Origin: JAEZJZ01 sp050949055
Lineage (GTDB): Bacteria; Bacillota; UBA994; UBA5500
Direction of reading: 5' to 3'
Assembly (NCBI GenBank): GCA_050949055.1
Contig: JBMNFA010000002.1
Span: forward strand, 246,565-310,564
Length of the DNA: 64,000 bases
Shown: positions 34,725-44,071 of the stretch, in pieces
How positions within the stretch are numbered: the first letter of the stretch is position 1
How the letters are laid out: each line of letters opens with the position of its first letter
The notes under the pieces: model-generated
Seen by the model: only the letters and a program-made list of their open reading frames with translations
Told to the model about the DNA's origin: nothing
Database searches by the model: none
Position numbers and translations under genes: made by a program

Positions 34725-35882
34725 TCAATCACACACCTGATTACGGCCGGCTTCCTTGGCGCGGCGGTTGGCCTGCTCCACCGCAGCTATCAACTCGTCG
34801 GGAACGGTGGCCGTCTCTGGGTAGCTGGCCACTCCCACCGAGACGGTGACGGGGATGGCCAGGTTGCGGCTCTCGTGTGCAACTTGCTTGCAGATCTCAG
34901 AGGCCCGGGCGCGACACTGGGCCAGACTGAGCTCGGGCAGCAGCATCAGGAACTCGTCGCCGCTGAACCAACGGGCGACAAAGCCGGTGTCTCCCGAGTA
35001 TTGCTGCAGCATCCTGCCCAGCCAGCGGATCATCTCGTTGCCGGCAGCATAACCGTAAAGCTGGTTGTACTCCTTCAGGCGATCTCCGTCCACCATTAAC
35101 AGGCCGAAGCGAGTACGGTTCTTGTCGGCGTACTCCACTTGGCGCTGCAGCATCTGCCGGGCCGCACGCAGGTTGGGCAATCCGGTCAAGGGGTCGGTCA
35201 GCGCCAAATGGGTAGTACGTTGCAGCTGTTCCGCCGTATCAACTATTTGGGCGGCCAGCTGGTCCACCAAAGCGGTGGCGTCCTGGTGCAATGCCGTCAA
35301 TAATACCTCTGGGCCCAGCTCTTTGGCACCTTCAGCACAGACCAAATCATCGCACCGCCGCTGTTTGCATTGATGCATAAAGTGATTGGCATAAAACAGC
35401 AGCTCACCAAAACTGTCCGAACAGCTGGGGTAACAGGCCATGCTGGCAGACACTGTAACGGGATGCGGGTAAGTCTCCCACTGTAGCTTGGCTACTGCCC
35501 GCTGCATCACCTTCACCAGAGCTTTGGCGCTGAAGCAATCGGCAAAGCGCATGATCAGGGCGAACTCGTCGCCCGCCAGCCGAAACAACTGCATCGCTCC
35601 CCGGCTAACCAGGTCGCTGGGCATCGCCCGGTAGAGGGTTGAGGCTACGGTGGCAATCACATAATCGGTGGCTTGCTCACCGACCACCTCTTGAATACCG
35701 CTGGTATTATCGATATCAAATAGCACCACCGCCAACTTGTGATTAGCCCCTGTGTTAAGGGCTAACACTTCCTGCCTGGCTATCTTCAGAAATGCAAATA
35801 TGTTCCCCAAGCCGGTCATATTGTCCACGTCAATGTCCCTGACTAGGCTCTGGGCTAGCGTGGCAGCAACTGAGCGCTGCAT
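34725..35882 (-). CDS. Protein with two GGDEF domains
   Basis: A 385-residue cytoplasmic protein with tandem GGDEF domains and no sensor domain or membrane segment. Domain 1 (about 20-180) carries FDIDN and AGDEF at 103-107; domain 2 (about 225-385) carries LTDPLTGLPN, VDGDRLKEYN and SGDEF at 307-311. AGDEF and SGDEF are variants that can be catalytic; domain 2 looks the more complete. A cluster CKQRRCDDLVC links the two. The ATG at 35882 has AAAGGGTGG upstream. It probably makes or senses cyclic di-GMP. Confidence 0.85.
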   Translation of the reverse strand: MQRSVAATLAQSLVRDIDVDNMTGLGNIFAFLKIARQEVLALNTGANHKLAVVLFDIDNTSGIQEVVGEQATDYVIATVASTLYRAMPSDLVSRGAMQLFRLAGDEFALIMRFADCFSAKALVKVMQRAVAKLQWETYPHPVTVSASMACYPSCSDSFGELLFYANHFMHQCKQRRCDDLVCAEGAKELGPEVLLTALHQDATALVDQLAAQIVDTAEQLQRTTHLALTDPLTGLPNLRAARQMLQRQVEYADKNRTRFGLLMVDGDRLKEYNQLYGYAAGNEMIRWLGRMLQQYSGDTGFVARWFSGDEFLMLLPELSLAQCRARASEICKQVAHESRNLAIPVTVSVGVASYPETATVPDELIAAVEQANRRAKEAGRNQVCD

Positions 35883-36099
35883 GTTATCGCCACCCTTTCC
35901 GGGCATAATGGTCTACTCGCATAATTCGGTGTGGGCGTATCCAAATCCTGCTTATATAGGATGCAGATGCAGGCAGGTATTGTGCAATCTAGAGAGAAGT
36001 ATCAAGTAATATGTAGATGTAACTATGCTCACGGTGTGACAGCAGGGGATGGATGCGCAACACAATGAGGTCCCCTTCCACATGCGAGGAGGAATCAAT

Positions 36100-38064
36100 A
36101 TGCAAAACAAACAAGCTTTTGCCTCGGAAGACCTGCTCAAGATGCGCTTTATCGGGTCTCCTACCCTTGACCCGCAAGGCAAGCAATTCTTGTGCGTGCA
36201 AACCGAGGTGTTGGAAAAGGAGAATAGCTATTCGTCGCTGATCTATCGTTTCGATGGGCAGCAGCTGACCCAGTTCACCAACCGCGGCGGCCAGAAACAT
36301 GGTAGAGACGCATCGCCAGTCTACTCGCCGGACGGCCTGCAGGTGGCGTTCCTGTCGGACCGCACTGGCAGCCGTCAGCTATGGTTGTTGTCGTTGTCTG
36401 GCGGCGAAGCCAAGTGCCTGACGGAGATGCCCAAAGGGGTGAATGAGTTCGCCTGGGCAGCCGATGGACAGAGCATCTTTTTCATCGCCAAAGAGGTGGT
36501 GGACGAGCCCAAACAGCGGGAAGGCAGCACCGCCCGGCGCATCACTCGACTGCGCTACAAATTCAACGGAGTAGGGTACTACGACAACTTCTACACTCAG
36601 ATCTATCGGCTGGATCTCGGCAGCAATCAGGTGGAGAAGTTAACCTCAGGCAACCACAATTGCAGCGGCGTGACGCCCTCTCCCTGCGGCCGCTACTTGG
36701 CCTTCGTCTCCAATCGGGAAGAGGATGAGACCAAAGTTCAAAACGACTTGTGGCTGCTGGACTTGAGCACCAAACAACTGCGCAACCTCACCGGGGGGAG
36801 GGGAGCGGTGCGCGGGGCCGAGTGGGCACCGGGCGGCACTTTGCTCTATGTGGGACATCAGCGGGGTATTTGTCCCGGAGCTTACCCCGAACTGAGGGAG
36901 ATCGATCTGCAACAAGGTAGCGACATCAACCTGATGCCCGATTTCCCGCACCACTTGGGCAATACCGTCGGAGCCGACACCCGCTTCGACGCAGGCAGCC
37001 AGGGGCCCGTTTTCTCCGCCGACGGTCAACAGGTTTACTTTGTGGCCACCGTGGGTGGCAGCAGTTATCTGTTCTGCCTGGACCGCCGCAGTGGCCAGGT
37101 GGAGCAAGTATTTGGCGAGGGGCAGATGTGCGTCACCTCCTTCGATTTGAAACGAGGACAACTGCTGGTCAACGTAGGCAATCCCACCACCCCTGGTGAC
37201 CTGTGGTACGGCCCCTTAGGCGGCGAATTGCGCCAGGTGACTGCGCTGAACGCGGAGCTGTTTGCCGACAAATATATCGGCTGGCCTGAACCGATCCATT
37301 TCGTCCATCCCGATGGCACCCAGCTGGAGGGGTGGCTGATCAAGCCGAGGGGTTTTGTGCAGGGAGAACAGCATCCGCTGGTGATGGAGATTCACGGTGG
37401 CCCCCACTCCACCTATGGTAACGCCTTCTTCCACGAGTTTCAGATGTTGGCCGGCCATGGCATGGGGGTGCTCTATACCAATCCCCGCGGCAGCCTGGGG
37501 TATGGCGAAGACTTTGCTCGGGCAGTGGTGGGCGATTGGTGCGGGGTGGATGCCAACGACCTCCAGTTCATGGCTGAACAGGCGGCCCAACTGGATTGGG
37601 TGGACAAAACCCGCATCGGCGTAACCGGAGGCAGCCAGGGAGGTTACTTCACCAACTGGCTGATTGGACATACCGACATGTTTGCCGCAGCGGTTACCCA
37701 GCGCAGCATGAGCAACCTGTACAGCAAGTATGGCGTAGCCGACAACGGCTGGAACGGCGATCGTTACGGCATGGGCGGCCGCGACCTGTGGGAGGATGAA
37801 GACTTTCTGATGGAACGCTCTCCCATGCGCTACGCCCGCAACGTGAAGACACCTACTCTGATCATCCATAGTGACCAGGATTTCCGCTGCCCATTGGAGC
37901 AAGCGGAGCAGTGGTATGTGGCGCTGAAGCGCTTGGGCGTGACCGTGGAGATGCTGCTGTTCCATGGCGAAAACCACGAGTTGTCCCGCGGAGGACGCCC
38001 AGCTAATCGCCTGGTGCGGTTGGATGCCATTCTGGATTGGTTCAGCCGCTATCTGCTGGCCTAG
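36100..38064 (+). CDS. S9-family serine peptidase (acylaminoacyl-peptidase type)
   Basis: The 654-residue enzyme combines a TolB-like beta-propeller (DASPVYSPDGLQVAFLSDRTGSRQLWLLSLSGGEAK and further blades) with a prolyl-oligopeptidase hydrolase domain. The catalytic triad is visible: Ser in TGGSQGGYF, Asp in HSDQDFRCP and His in ENHELSRGG. There is no signal peptide, so it should degrade peptides in the cytoplasm. The ATG at 36100 follows GAGGAGG; upstream in-frame ATGs lack such a site. It is the second S9 enzyme in the window. Confidence 0.93.
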   Translation: MQNKQAFASEDLLKMRFIGSPTLDPQGKQFLCVQTEVLEKENSYSSLIYRFDGQQLTQFTNRGGQKHGRDASPVYSPDGLQVAFLSDRTGSRQLWLLSLSGGEAKCLTEMPKGVNEFAWAADGQSIFFIAKEVVDEPKQREGSTARRITRLRYKFNGVGYYDNFYTQIYRLDLGSNQVEKLTSGNHNCSGVTPSPCGRYLAFVSNREEDETKVQNDLWLLDLSTKQLRNLTGGRGAVRGAEWAPGGTLLYVGHQRGICPGAYPELREIDLQQGSDINLMPDFPHHLGNTVGADTRFDAGSQGPVFSADGQQVYFVATVGGSSYLFCLDRRSGQVEQVFGEGQMCVTSFDLKRGQLLVNVGNPTTPGDLWYGPLGGELRQVTALNAELFADKYIGWPEPIHFVHPDGTQLEGWLIKPRGFVQGEQHPLVMEIHGGPHSTYGNAFFHEFQMLAGHGMGVLYTNPRGSLGYGEDFARAVVGDWCGVDANDLQFMAEQAAQLDWVDKTRIGVTGGSQGGYFTNWLIGHTDMFAAAVTQRSMSNLYSKYGVADNGWNGDRYGMGGRDLWEDEDFLMERSPMRYARNVKTPTLIIHSDQDFRCPLEQAEQWYVALKRLGVTVEMLLFHGENHELSRGGRPANRLVRLDAILDWFSRYLLA

Positions 38065-38162
38065 ATTTCTCGCTGCTCGGAATGACAGGGAGTGGGACTC
38101 GAGAGTTTCGCTGAGCTTGTCTACGTGCTCGGAAGAGCACTGACCTGAGAGGAGAATAACAC

Positions 38163-38192
38163 GAGGCACCCGGGTTGCGGGTGCCTCGGTCT
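38163..38192. terminator. Bidirectional terminator between convergent genes
   Basis: GAGGCACCCG (38163-38172) and CGGGTGCCTC (38178-38187) form a 10-bp stem with a 5-base loop, then GGTCTTT on the plus strand. Confidence 0.8.
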
Positions 38193-38202
38193 TTAGCTGA
38201 TT

Positions 38203-38484
38203 CTACTTGTTCCTCTGCTTCCGTTGCCGTTTCTTCCGTTCCATCGCCCTCTCTACCTCAGTCTTCTCGGGAGGAGCGGTGGCTGGCTTGGCCGTCATCG
38301 CCTGCACCGCTGCCAAAGCGATGTTGGCAAAGATGATGGCCAACACGTCCAGTGCCGCGGCTGCTGGCACAAATGTGCGCTGCAGATAATACTTCAGCGT
38401 CAGCCAGAAGACGCTGAACAGCACCGGATAGCTCCACTTCACTTTGCTGTTTGGTAAAATAGTTTCGTTCCACCACTTAAACAT
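38203..38484 (-). CDS. Small membrane protein of unknown function
   Basis: A 93-residue product with two predicted membrane segments (SYPVLFSVFWLTLKYYL and AAAALDVLAIIFANIALAAVQAM) and a very basic C-terminus (ERAMERKKRQRKQRNK) that would lie in the cytoplasm. AGAAGGATGATC precedes the ATG. Nothing in the sequence or neighbours identifies a role; coding is supported by the start site, composition and the terminator next to its stop. Confidence 0.6.
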   Translation of the reverse strand: MFKWWNETILPNSKVKWSYPVLFSVFWLTLKYYLQRTFVPAAAALDVLAIIFANIALAAVQAMTAKPATAPPEKTEVERAMERKKRQRKQRNK

Positions 38485-38568
38485 CTGATCATCCTTCTCT
38501 GGTTTGCTTTCTCTATATCACGGCCCAACCGGCCGATTCTAGCACCTTACGCGAAAGGAATGGTCTAC

Positions 38569-39114
38569 ATGCAACCGACAAACCTGCCCCCGGAACAGTC
38601 CCAGTGGCGGCAGCAGGCGCTGCAACTGATGCAGGAGTATTTTGCTCCCGATCGGCGCCAGGTACAACACGCCCTGCAGGTGACACAGTTCGCCGAGCGC
38701 ATCTGCAGCGGCGAAGGTGTGCGGCAGCCGTTTATCAACAGAGTGGTCACCTTGGCCGGCATCTTTCACGACGTGGGCATCCCCGAAGCGTTACGTTTGC
38801 GCGGCACTGCCGCTGGCCCCCACCAGGAAGAGCTAGGGGAGCCGATTGCCCGCCGCCTGTTACAAAGCCTGAGCACCCGTCCCGACGTATTGGAGCGGGT
38901 CTGCTACATCGTGCGGCATCATCACAGCCAGGAATTCATCGACGGTATGGACTTTCAGGCGCTCTTCGAGGCCGATGCCCTGGTTAACCTGCCCAACCGC
39001 CACCGGGCTGGCCGCCTGTCGCAGCCGTTAAGACCGATCATCGACCGCATCTTTGTCACTGCCACCGGCCGCAGTCTGATCGAGCAATGGGGGAGGGAGG
39101 AGGGGCTGCTCTAG
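38569..39114 (+). CDS. HD-domain phosphohydrolase
   Basis: A 181-residue HD-superfamily protein with the metal ligands H (QHALQVTQFAERI), HD (AGIFHDVGIPEAL), paired histidines (RHHHSQEF) and D (ALFEADALVNLP). These are typical of small nucleotide or cyclic-nucleotide phosphohydrolases of the YfbR/YedJ kind. I use the second ATG, nine bases after AAAGGA. It ends ten bases before the convergent 5'-nucleotidase gene. Substrate unknown. Confidence 0.87.
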   Translation: MQPTNLPPEQSQWRQQALQLMQEYFAPDRRQVQHALQVTQFAERICSGEGVRQPFINRVVTLAGIFHDVGIPEALRLRGTAAGPHQEELGEPIARRLLQSLSTRPDVLERVCYIVRHHHSQEFIDGMDFQALFEADALVNLPNRHRAGRLSQPLRPIIDRIFVTATGRSLIEQWGREEGLL

Positions 39115-39124
39115 ACCTTTGCCG

Positions 39125-41107
39125 CTAGGCGGGCACCGAGTGCCGCCGCTTCCTCCAAGTTCTGATGCCCCACACCAGAACAACGATCACGACCAGCACT
39201 CCAGCGGCTGGCCACAGCCAGATAGGCAGCGTGTCGGCTTTGATCTGTCTGCCCGACACAGTCTGGTAATAGGCTGGCACTTCCGGCAGCCCGCTGGCAC
39301 CGACCGGTAACGATGCGGAGTATTCCAGCACCGCTTGCCAGACTTTCATCTCCTGACCATCCCGATAGACGATGGCGTCATCCACGCTGGCCAAGGGGTT
39401 GCCGTCCTTATCCTTCATCACTAAAGCCCAGCTGGGCAACATCTCGCCCACCATGGGCAAGAAGGCTGCCAGGTAATAATCTGAGACCACATGATACAGC
39501 TGCTGGTCGCCCCGCTCGAGGGGCAGATAATCGCCGTCCGGCTGACTGGTCTGTACTCCCGGCCCGGTGTACCGCTCAGCGGCAAGCACTGCGCGGCCGG
39601 TGGGTATGGGCAGGTTTTTGATCGGCACCGTGGCCAGAATGGCGCGGTCTGGGTCGTACTGCATCCTCAGGCCGGAGTACTGCAGGAAGTAGATGTCGCC
39701 CTTCAACTCAGACAGCAGCGCCCCCACCTCCAGCACCCGCCGCATTTCCTCCCCAGTAAAATAGAAGGAAACCAGGGGATAACCCGGCCGCATATCCGGG
39801 CCTACTCCCAAGCCCACCAGGTTGATCAGATCCAAAAGTGCCACTTGCCCCACCGGTTCCGCCTCCTGCCCTGGCTGCATACTGCCGCGGATTACCCCGT
39901 TTGCCTGCAGTGCGAAGTCCACGTGGTCGCCGGTCACCTCAGAACCGATGATCCGCATGGCATCGGCCACATAGTTGCCGAAGGGGGACTCGGCCAGCTC
40001 GGGTTTATTGGAGACAGTGAAGTCTGCGCGCACTATCGGTTGATGGATGCTGTGGAAGCGGTTGTTAGTCATATCCGCCAGCAAGTCACCCAATTGGGCG
40101 GCATAGGCATCCACCTTGGCCGTGAACTCTTGGTTGAAGGGGATGCCCTCGTTCAACGGAATCAGGTAGGGTTGGCCGAGCTCGGCATTGCGCAGGCGCA
40201 CCTGGCCGGTGGCCGGGTCATAGGCCGCGCGCAGCAAGCCCAGATTGGCCAGCTTGGTGCCCGTCTGTACTATCAAGGTGCCGTTTACTTCCAGCGGCTG
40301 CTCCATCTCCGTGTGGGTATGGCCGCCGATGATGATGTCGATGCCGGAAACAGCTCGAGCAATCTCAGGCTCCTCATCCTCGCCACAATGGGAGAGGGCC
40401 ACAATCAGGTCGGCACCGGCCGCTTCCAGTTCCTGCACTGCTGCCTGTGCTGCAGTTTGCTGATCGGAGAAAGTGACCGGGGCAGCTGCTGGAGAGACCT
40501 CGCTGGCCTCAACCCCTAGCAGTCCGAAAAAGCCGATAGTCAGGCCATTGGGCAGCGTCTTTAGGTAGGTGGGCAAAATGCCCGCTTCGCCTAAAGGGTG
40601 TCCTTCTGGAATGACGATGTTGCTGGCCACTATCGGTGTCTGGGCTGCAGCTGAGGGATAACTGGCGGCCTTTAGGTAATTGGCTAGTACATCGGGGCCG
40701 TAATCAAACTCGTGATTGCCCAAGGTGATCACATCGTAGCCCAGTTGCAGCATCAGGTCCAGCTCTGGTGCCTGGCCCTGTAACGCCAACCAGGAGAAAG
40801 GCGAACCGGTGAGATAGTCTCCCGCCGAGAGCAGCAAGCTCGGTTCATCGCCCAGCTGCTGGCGCACATCCTGCACCGCTTGGGCCAGGCGGGCAAAGCC
40901 ACCGGAAGACGCATTACTTCCCTGGGGGTGATAGTCCGCCAGCGGGGCGGGGTAAAGAGCAGAATGCTCGTCATTGGTGTGCATGATGGTGAAAAACAGC
41001 TCCTGTTCCGCTGTCAAGGCTGCTGCTGACGGCAGTGGACCAGGTGCAAAAGCTGCAATCAGCAGCAACAGAGTCAACAAGATAGCTATGGCGCGACGAT
41101 GTCGCAT
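39125..41107 (-). CDS. 5'-nucleotidase / metallophosphatase, membrane-anchored
   Basis: An exported nucleotidase of 660 residues that would release phosphate from nucleotides outside the cell. It has a signal peptide (RRAIAILLTLLLLIAAFAPGPLPSAAA), a calcineurin-like domain with HTNDEHSALYP, SAGDYLTGS, LGNHEFDYG, LSHCGEDEE and GGHTHTE, then a C-terminal 5'-nucleotidase domain. A final membrane helix and basic tail (LWPAAGVLVVIVVLVWGIRTWRKRRH) anchor it, without an LPxTG motif. The ATG at 41107 follows AAGGAGG. Confidence 0.93.
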   Translation of the reverse strand: MRHRRAIAILLTLLLLIAAFAPGPLPSAAALTAEQELFFTIMHTNDEHSALYPAPLADYHPQGSNASSGGFARLAQAVQDVRQQLGDEPSLLLSAGDYLTGSPFSWLALQGQAPELDLMLQLGYDVITLGNHEFDYGPDVLANYLKAASYPSAAAQTPIVASNIVIPEGHPLGEAGILPTYLKTLPNGLTIGFFGLLGVEASEVSPAAAPVTFSDQQTAAQAAVQELEAAGADLIVALSHCGEDEEPEIARAVSGIDIIIGGHTHTEMEQPLEVNGTLIVQTGTKLANLGLLRAAYDPATGQVRLRNAELGQPYLIPLNEGIPFNQEFTAKVDAYAAQLGDLLADMTNNRFHSIHQPIVRADFTVSNKPELAESPFGNYVADAMRIIGSEVTGDHVDFALQANGVIRGSMQPGQEAEPVGQVALLDLINLVGLGVGPDMRPGYPLVSFYFTGEEMRRVLEVGALLSELKGDIYFLQYSGLRMQYDPDRAILATVPIKNLPIPTGRAVLAAERYTGPGVQTSQPDGDYLPLERGDQQLYHVVSDYYLAAFLPMVGEMLPSWALVMKDKDGNPLASVDDAIVYRDGQEMKVWQAVLEYSASLPVGASGLPEVPAYYQTVSGRQIKADTLPIWLWPAAGVLVVIVVLVWGIRTWRKRRHSVPA

Positions 41108-41259
41108 GGCAGGTACCTCCTTGCACATCATATCTACAGTCTATTCGCCTTGACTGGCAGAAAAGCCTGCCTTCCGTAGCGTCAGAGCCAACTCAGCTCC
41201 TCACAAAGAGAGGGCCTTGCACCGGATGATGTTGCTCTGGATTTCACAATAAAACAAGC

Positions 41260-41288
41260 AACAGGGGGGCGCTTTACGCCTCCCTGTT
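41260..41288 (-). terminator. Terminator of the creatininase-family gene
   Basis: On the minus strand AACAGGGAGGCG and CGCCCCCCTGTT pair over 12 bp (one wobble), then GCTTGTTTTATTG. Confidence 0.8.
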
Positions 41289-41340
41289 TTCAGTACAAAC
41301 ATATGCATGGCTGCTGTCGGGAGAGATAGTGGTGCCCTGG

Positions 41341-42117
41341 CTAGCTGTCCTGCAGCATTTTCACCACTTCTACCAATCTATGCACCAAGTGCTGGTGATA
41401 TGCCTGACCACCCTCACGGGACGCTTTGGATGGTTCGCCAGACACCCCGCCGGACTTTTCAGCCAGCTCTTGCTGTTCAACCGGGCTGCTGGGAACGTAG
41501 CAGAGGGTGTCCTGCGGGTAGCGCGGGTCCACGCTGTACAGTTGTTTGGGGCGGTGGGGATAATCGCGGACCCGCTCCATCTTGCATAGTTCAGGATACC
41601 GATACCAAAGGTGGGAGCTCTCGATCTCCTCGGCGTGTCCCACTCCGCCCCAGCCCAAGCGGTCCACGATCTCCTTGGACATATAGGCCGGATCGAAGAT
41701 CACCGCCTTCACCCCCAACTCCCGCTTTACCCGTTCGCCCACCATCTGCAGCCAGGTGATGTTCACAATGCGGTGTCCGTTGAGCAGAATGAAATTCCTA
41801 AACCCGTGCTGATGCAGCGAACTGACCACATCCACCACCAGTTCCACCAGGATTTCTGGCCGAATGGTGATGGTTCCAGGCAGCACCATGTGATGGGGAC
41901 TCCAACCGAACCAGAGCGGAGGGGCCACCGCTACCCCGGTCTGCTCCGACGCCGCCTCGGCCAAAGTGATGGCCGCCATCGTATCCGTACCCACCGGCAA
42001 GTGAGGACCGTGTTGCTCGGTGCTACCGATGGGCAGGATGATCGTGCCCTGGCAATCGACAATCAACTGCTGTATCTCTTCCCAAGTCATCTCCTGCAGC
42101 CGCTTGATTTCATTCAT
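41341..42117 (-). CDS. Creatininase-family amidohydrolase
   Basis: A 258-residue member of the creatininase/MftE-like family, metal-dependent enzymes that cleave cyclic or peptide amide bonds. The signature stretches are TIILPIGSTEQHGPHLPVGTDT with the metal-binding E, H and D, NGHRIVN, and WGGVGHAEEIESS. The last differs a little from the usual GHAGExET pattern. No mycofactocin or creatine-pathway gene is nearby, so the substrate cannot be given. A strong terminator follows. Confidence 0.85.
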   Translation of the reverse strand: MNEIKRLQEMTWEEIQQLIVDCQGTIILPIGSTEQHGPHLPVGTDTMAAITLAEAASEQTGVAVAPPLWFGWSPHHMVLPGTITIRPEILVELVVDVVSSLHQHGFRNFILLNGHRIVNITWLQMVGERVKRELGVKAVIFDPAYMSKEIVDRLGWGGVGHAEEIESSHLWYRYPELCKMERVRDYPHRPKQLYSVDPRYPQDTLCYVPSSPVEQQELAEKSGGVSGEPSKASREGGQAYHQHLVHRLVEVVKMLQDS

Positions 42118-42201
42118 CTCATCTCGCCTCCAAATCGTACTCTACCTGCTCATATTTAGTTCCCCCAATTACGGGGCAAACCCTGCCTCAAGCTGGGTAT
42201 C

Positions 42202-42255
42202 GGGGGACGGTTCCGAAAAGCCCACCATAATTGCGGGGCAACAGCAAACGGTCCC
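42202..42255. repeat. Degenerate palindromic repeat, GGGGACGGTTCCGAA family
   Basis: It shares GGGGACGGTTCCGAA and CCCACCATAA with the intact copy at 26599, but its right arm is altered (AAACGGTCCC). Confidence 0.75.
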
Positions 42256-42343
42256 AAAAACCTACACTTTTTCTGAGTGGACTGGCAGTAGCTTGACCGA
42301 AAATGCATAGGGATAAGCAAGGACAAGTGGGAGGTTGTTTGGC

Positions 42344-43846
42344 ATGCACAGAAGGAGCAATGTAAAGCTGGTCCCCCTGTCGGTGGTGCCGTGGCTGCTG
42401 CTGTTCCTGTTGATTGGTATGGACGGCCTGGAGCAGCGCCTGACTGTCGTTCATCCCCTGACCAGGGGCCTGCTGCAGCTGGCAGGTTCTGCGCTCAGCC
42501 TGCTGACAGCGGCTGCACCCTGGCTGCTCTTGGGCTGCGTAGTCTCTGCACTGGTTCAATGCTACCTCTCCGACGGAGCACTGCGACAGATGCTGCCTCG
42601 TAGTGATGTGCTGAGCCTGCTCTGGGCTTCGTTCCTGGGGCTGGCCTTTCCTGTCGGCGGCAAGGATGCGCCCATCATGGCCGAACGATTGCTGCGGCAG
42701 GGTGCCTCCGCAGGAACTGCCACCGCTTTTCTGCTGGCCGCCCCAGTGGTTAACCCGATAGTCATCGCTGCCACCTACCATGCTTTCGGCAATTCCGTGG
42801 GGGTGACGGCGCTGCGGCTGGGCTGCGCCTGGCTGTTGGCGATTTGCACAGGAGACATCATCGGCAGGCTGCATCCGGAGCTCAACCCCCGGCGCCCAGG
42901 TGGCTTTTATCAGCAAGCGCCTGCGTGGCGCAGTCACTTGGGCCGACGTCTGGACCAGCAAGCCAGTTGGCAGGATTTACTGCAGCAGATCTGCGATCGC
43001 ATCTATGAGCGGGGGAGCCTGACCATCACTGCCGGGATAGTGGTAGCCGCTTGGCAAACACTGCTTCCGGCGGCACTGCAACAGGCCGTGGGGCAACTCA
43101 CCTTTCTCACCATCCCGCTGTTCATGCTCCTATCCTTTGTGCTTTCCCTCACCGCCGAGACGGACGCTTTCCTGACCAGTGCCTTTCTGGGGCGGTTTGC
43201 CGGCAGTTCGCTATTGGCCTGGATGCTGTTGGGTCCCGTCCTAAACCGGGTGAACTGGGCGTGGCTGCTGCGCCGCTTCGAGCAACGCTTTCTGCAGCAG
43301 TTGCTGACCATGGTGAGCGTAGCGGTGCTGGTGCTGGCGGTGTTGGCCAACATCCTGGGCATCGGCGCTTTGCCGGCGGAAGTGAGCGGCGAACTGATCG
43401 TTGTCTCGTCTCCAGTTATCCACTCGCACCCGGCTGTCTCCGGCACCCAGTCAATGCCAGGCTTGCCCGCAGGGAATATCCTAATCGATTCCAACAACTT
43501 TGCCGCGATGATGGATGCACTGTGGTCGGCAGGGGATGAGATTGTGGGGCGTCAGGTGGAGATGCTGGGCTTTGTCTACAGCGACCCCACCCTGGGCCAA
43601 GAAGACTTCGTCCTGGCTCGCAGGATGATTATCGAACAGCCGGAAGACACGGTGGTGGCTGGCATCCTTTGTCGCTGGCCGGACAGGCATGACCTGCGGG
43701 ACGGCCAGTGGGTTCAGGTGCAAGGGAAACTGGAGCGGGTCAAATTCTACGACCTGCACGCCCAAAGGGTGAACAGCATGCCGATCATAGTGGCGGAACA
43801 GCTGACCGTGGTGCAGCCGCCGGAACCGGAATATGTCTATCCTTAG
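42344..43846 (+). CDS. Permease (YcgR/DUF318 type) fused to a DUF1980/YcgQ-like C-terminal domain
   Basis: Residues about 1-335 form a permease with eight or so membrane segments and the family motif LLAAPVVNPIVIAATYHAFG; its second half repeats the layout (LSLTAETDAFLTSAFLGRF). Residues about 370-500 are soluble and resemble the C-terminal domain of YcgQ/TIGR03943 proteins (VGRQVEMLGFVYSDPTLGQEDFVLARRMI...WPDRHDLRDGQWVQVQGKLERV). In most genomes these are separate genes. Two further genes of the same kinds follow. The transported species is unknown; a metal is plausible. The ATG at 42344 follows GGGAGG. Confidence 0.82.
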   Translation: MHRRSNVKLVPLSVVPWLLLFLLIGMDGLEQRLTVVHPLTRGLLQLAGSALSLLTAAAPWLLLGCVVSALVQCYLSDGALRQMLPRSDVLSLLWASFLGLAFPVGGKDAPIMAERLLRQGASAGTATAFLLAAPVVNPIVIAATYHAFGNSVGVTALRLGCAWLLAICTGDIIGRLHPELNPRRPGGFYQQAPAWRSHLGRRLDQQASWQDLLQQICDRIYERGSLTITAGIVVAAWQTLLPAALQQAVGQLTFLTIPLFMLLSFVLSLTAETDAFLTSAFLGRFAGSSLLAWMLLGPVLNRVNWAWLLRRFEQRFLQQLLTMVSVAVLVLAVLANILGIGALPAEVSGELIVVSSPVIHSHPAVSGTQSMPGLPAGNILIDSNNFAAMMDALWSAGDEIVGRQVEMLGFVYSDPTLGQEDFVLARRMIIEQPEDTVVAGILCRWPDRHDLRDGQWVQVQGKLERVKFYDLHAQRVNSMPIIVAEQLTVVQPPEPEYVYP

Positions 43847-43956
43847 CGGAGATACAGACCTCCAGCAATCGTCACCCTGAGCGAAGCGAAGGGTCTGATT
43901 CCTCACAGGGGTTGTGCTGAGCTTAGTCGAAGTAGATCGGAATGACATGGACTGAA

Positions 43957-43989
43957 CTTTATAGCCCGCGACATCCAAGGATGTCGCTA
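43957..43989. repeat. 33-base repeat with internal palindrome, copy 1
   Basis: CTTTATAGCCC is followed by GCGACATCC-AA-GGATGTCGC and TA. An identical copy begins at 44026. Between them CGATAGTTG and CAACAATCG form another stem. Confidence 0.9.
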
Positions 43990-44025
43990 ATAGGTACAAG
44001 CCGATAGTTGCCTGCGCAACAATCG

Positions 44026-44058
44026 CTTTATAGCCCGCGACATCCAAGGATGTCGCTA
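44026..44058. repeat. 33-base repeat, copy 2, touching a ribosome-binding site
   Basis: Identical to the copy at 43957. Its 9-bp stem ends two bases before the AGGAGGTG of the next permease gene, so the folded RNA would sit directly against the ribosome-binding site. Confidence 0.9.
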
Positions 44059-44071
44059 GGAGGTGACTGGG

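Noticed and set aside
43870..43950. The stretch with CACCCTGAGCGAAGCGAAGGG and GGAATGACA words as a gene or regulatory site
   Set aside because: It resembles a common type of short intergenic repeat debris; the words GGAATGACA recur at about 33378 and 38078 without a consistent context.
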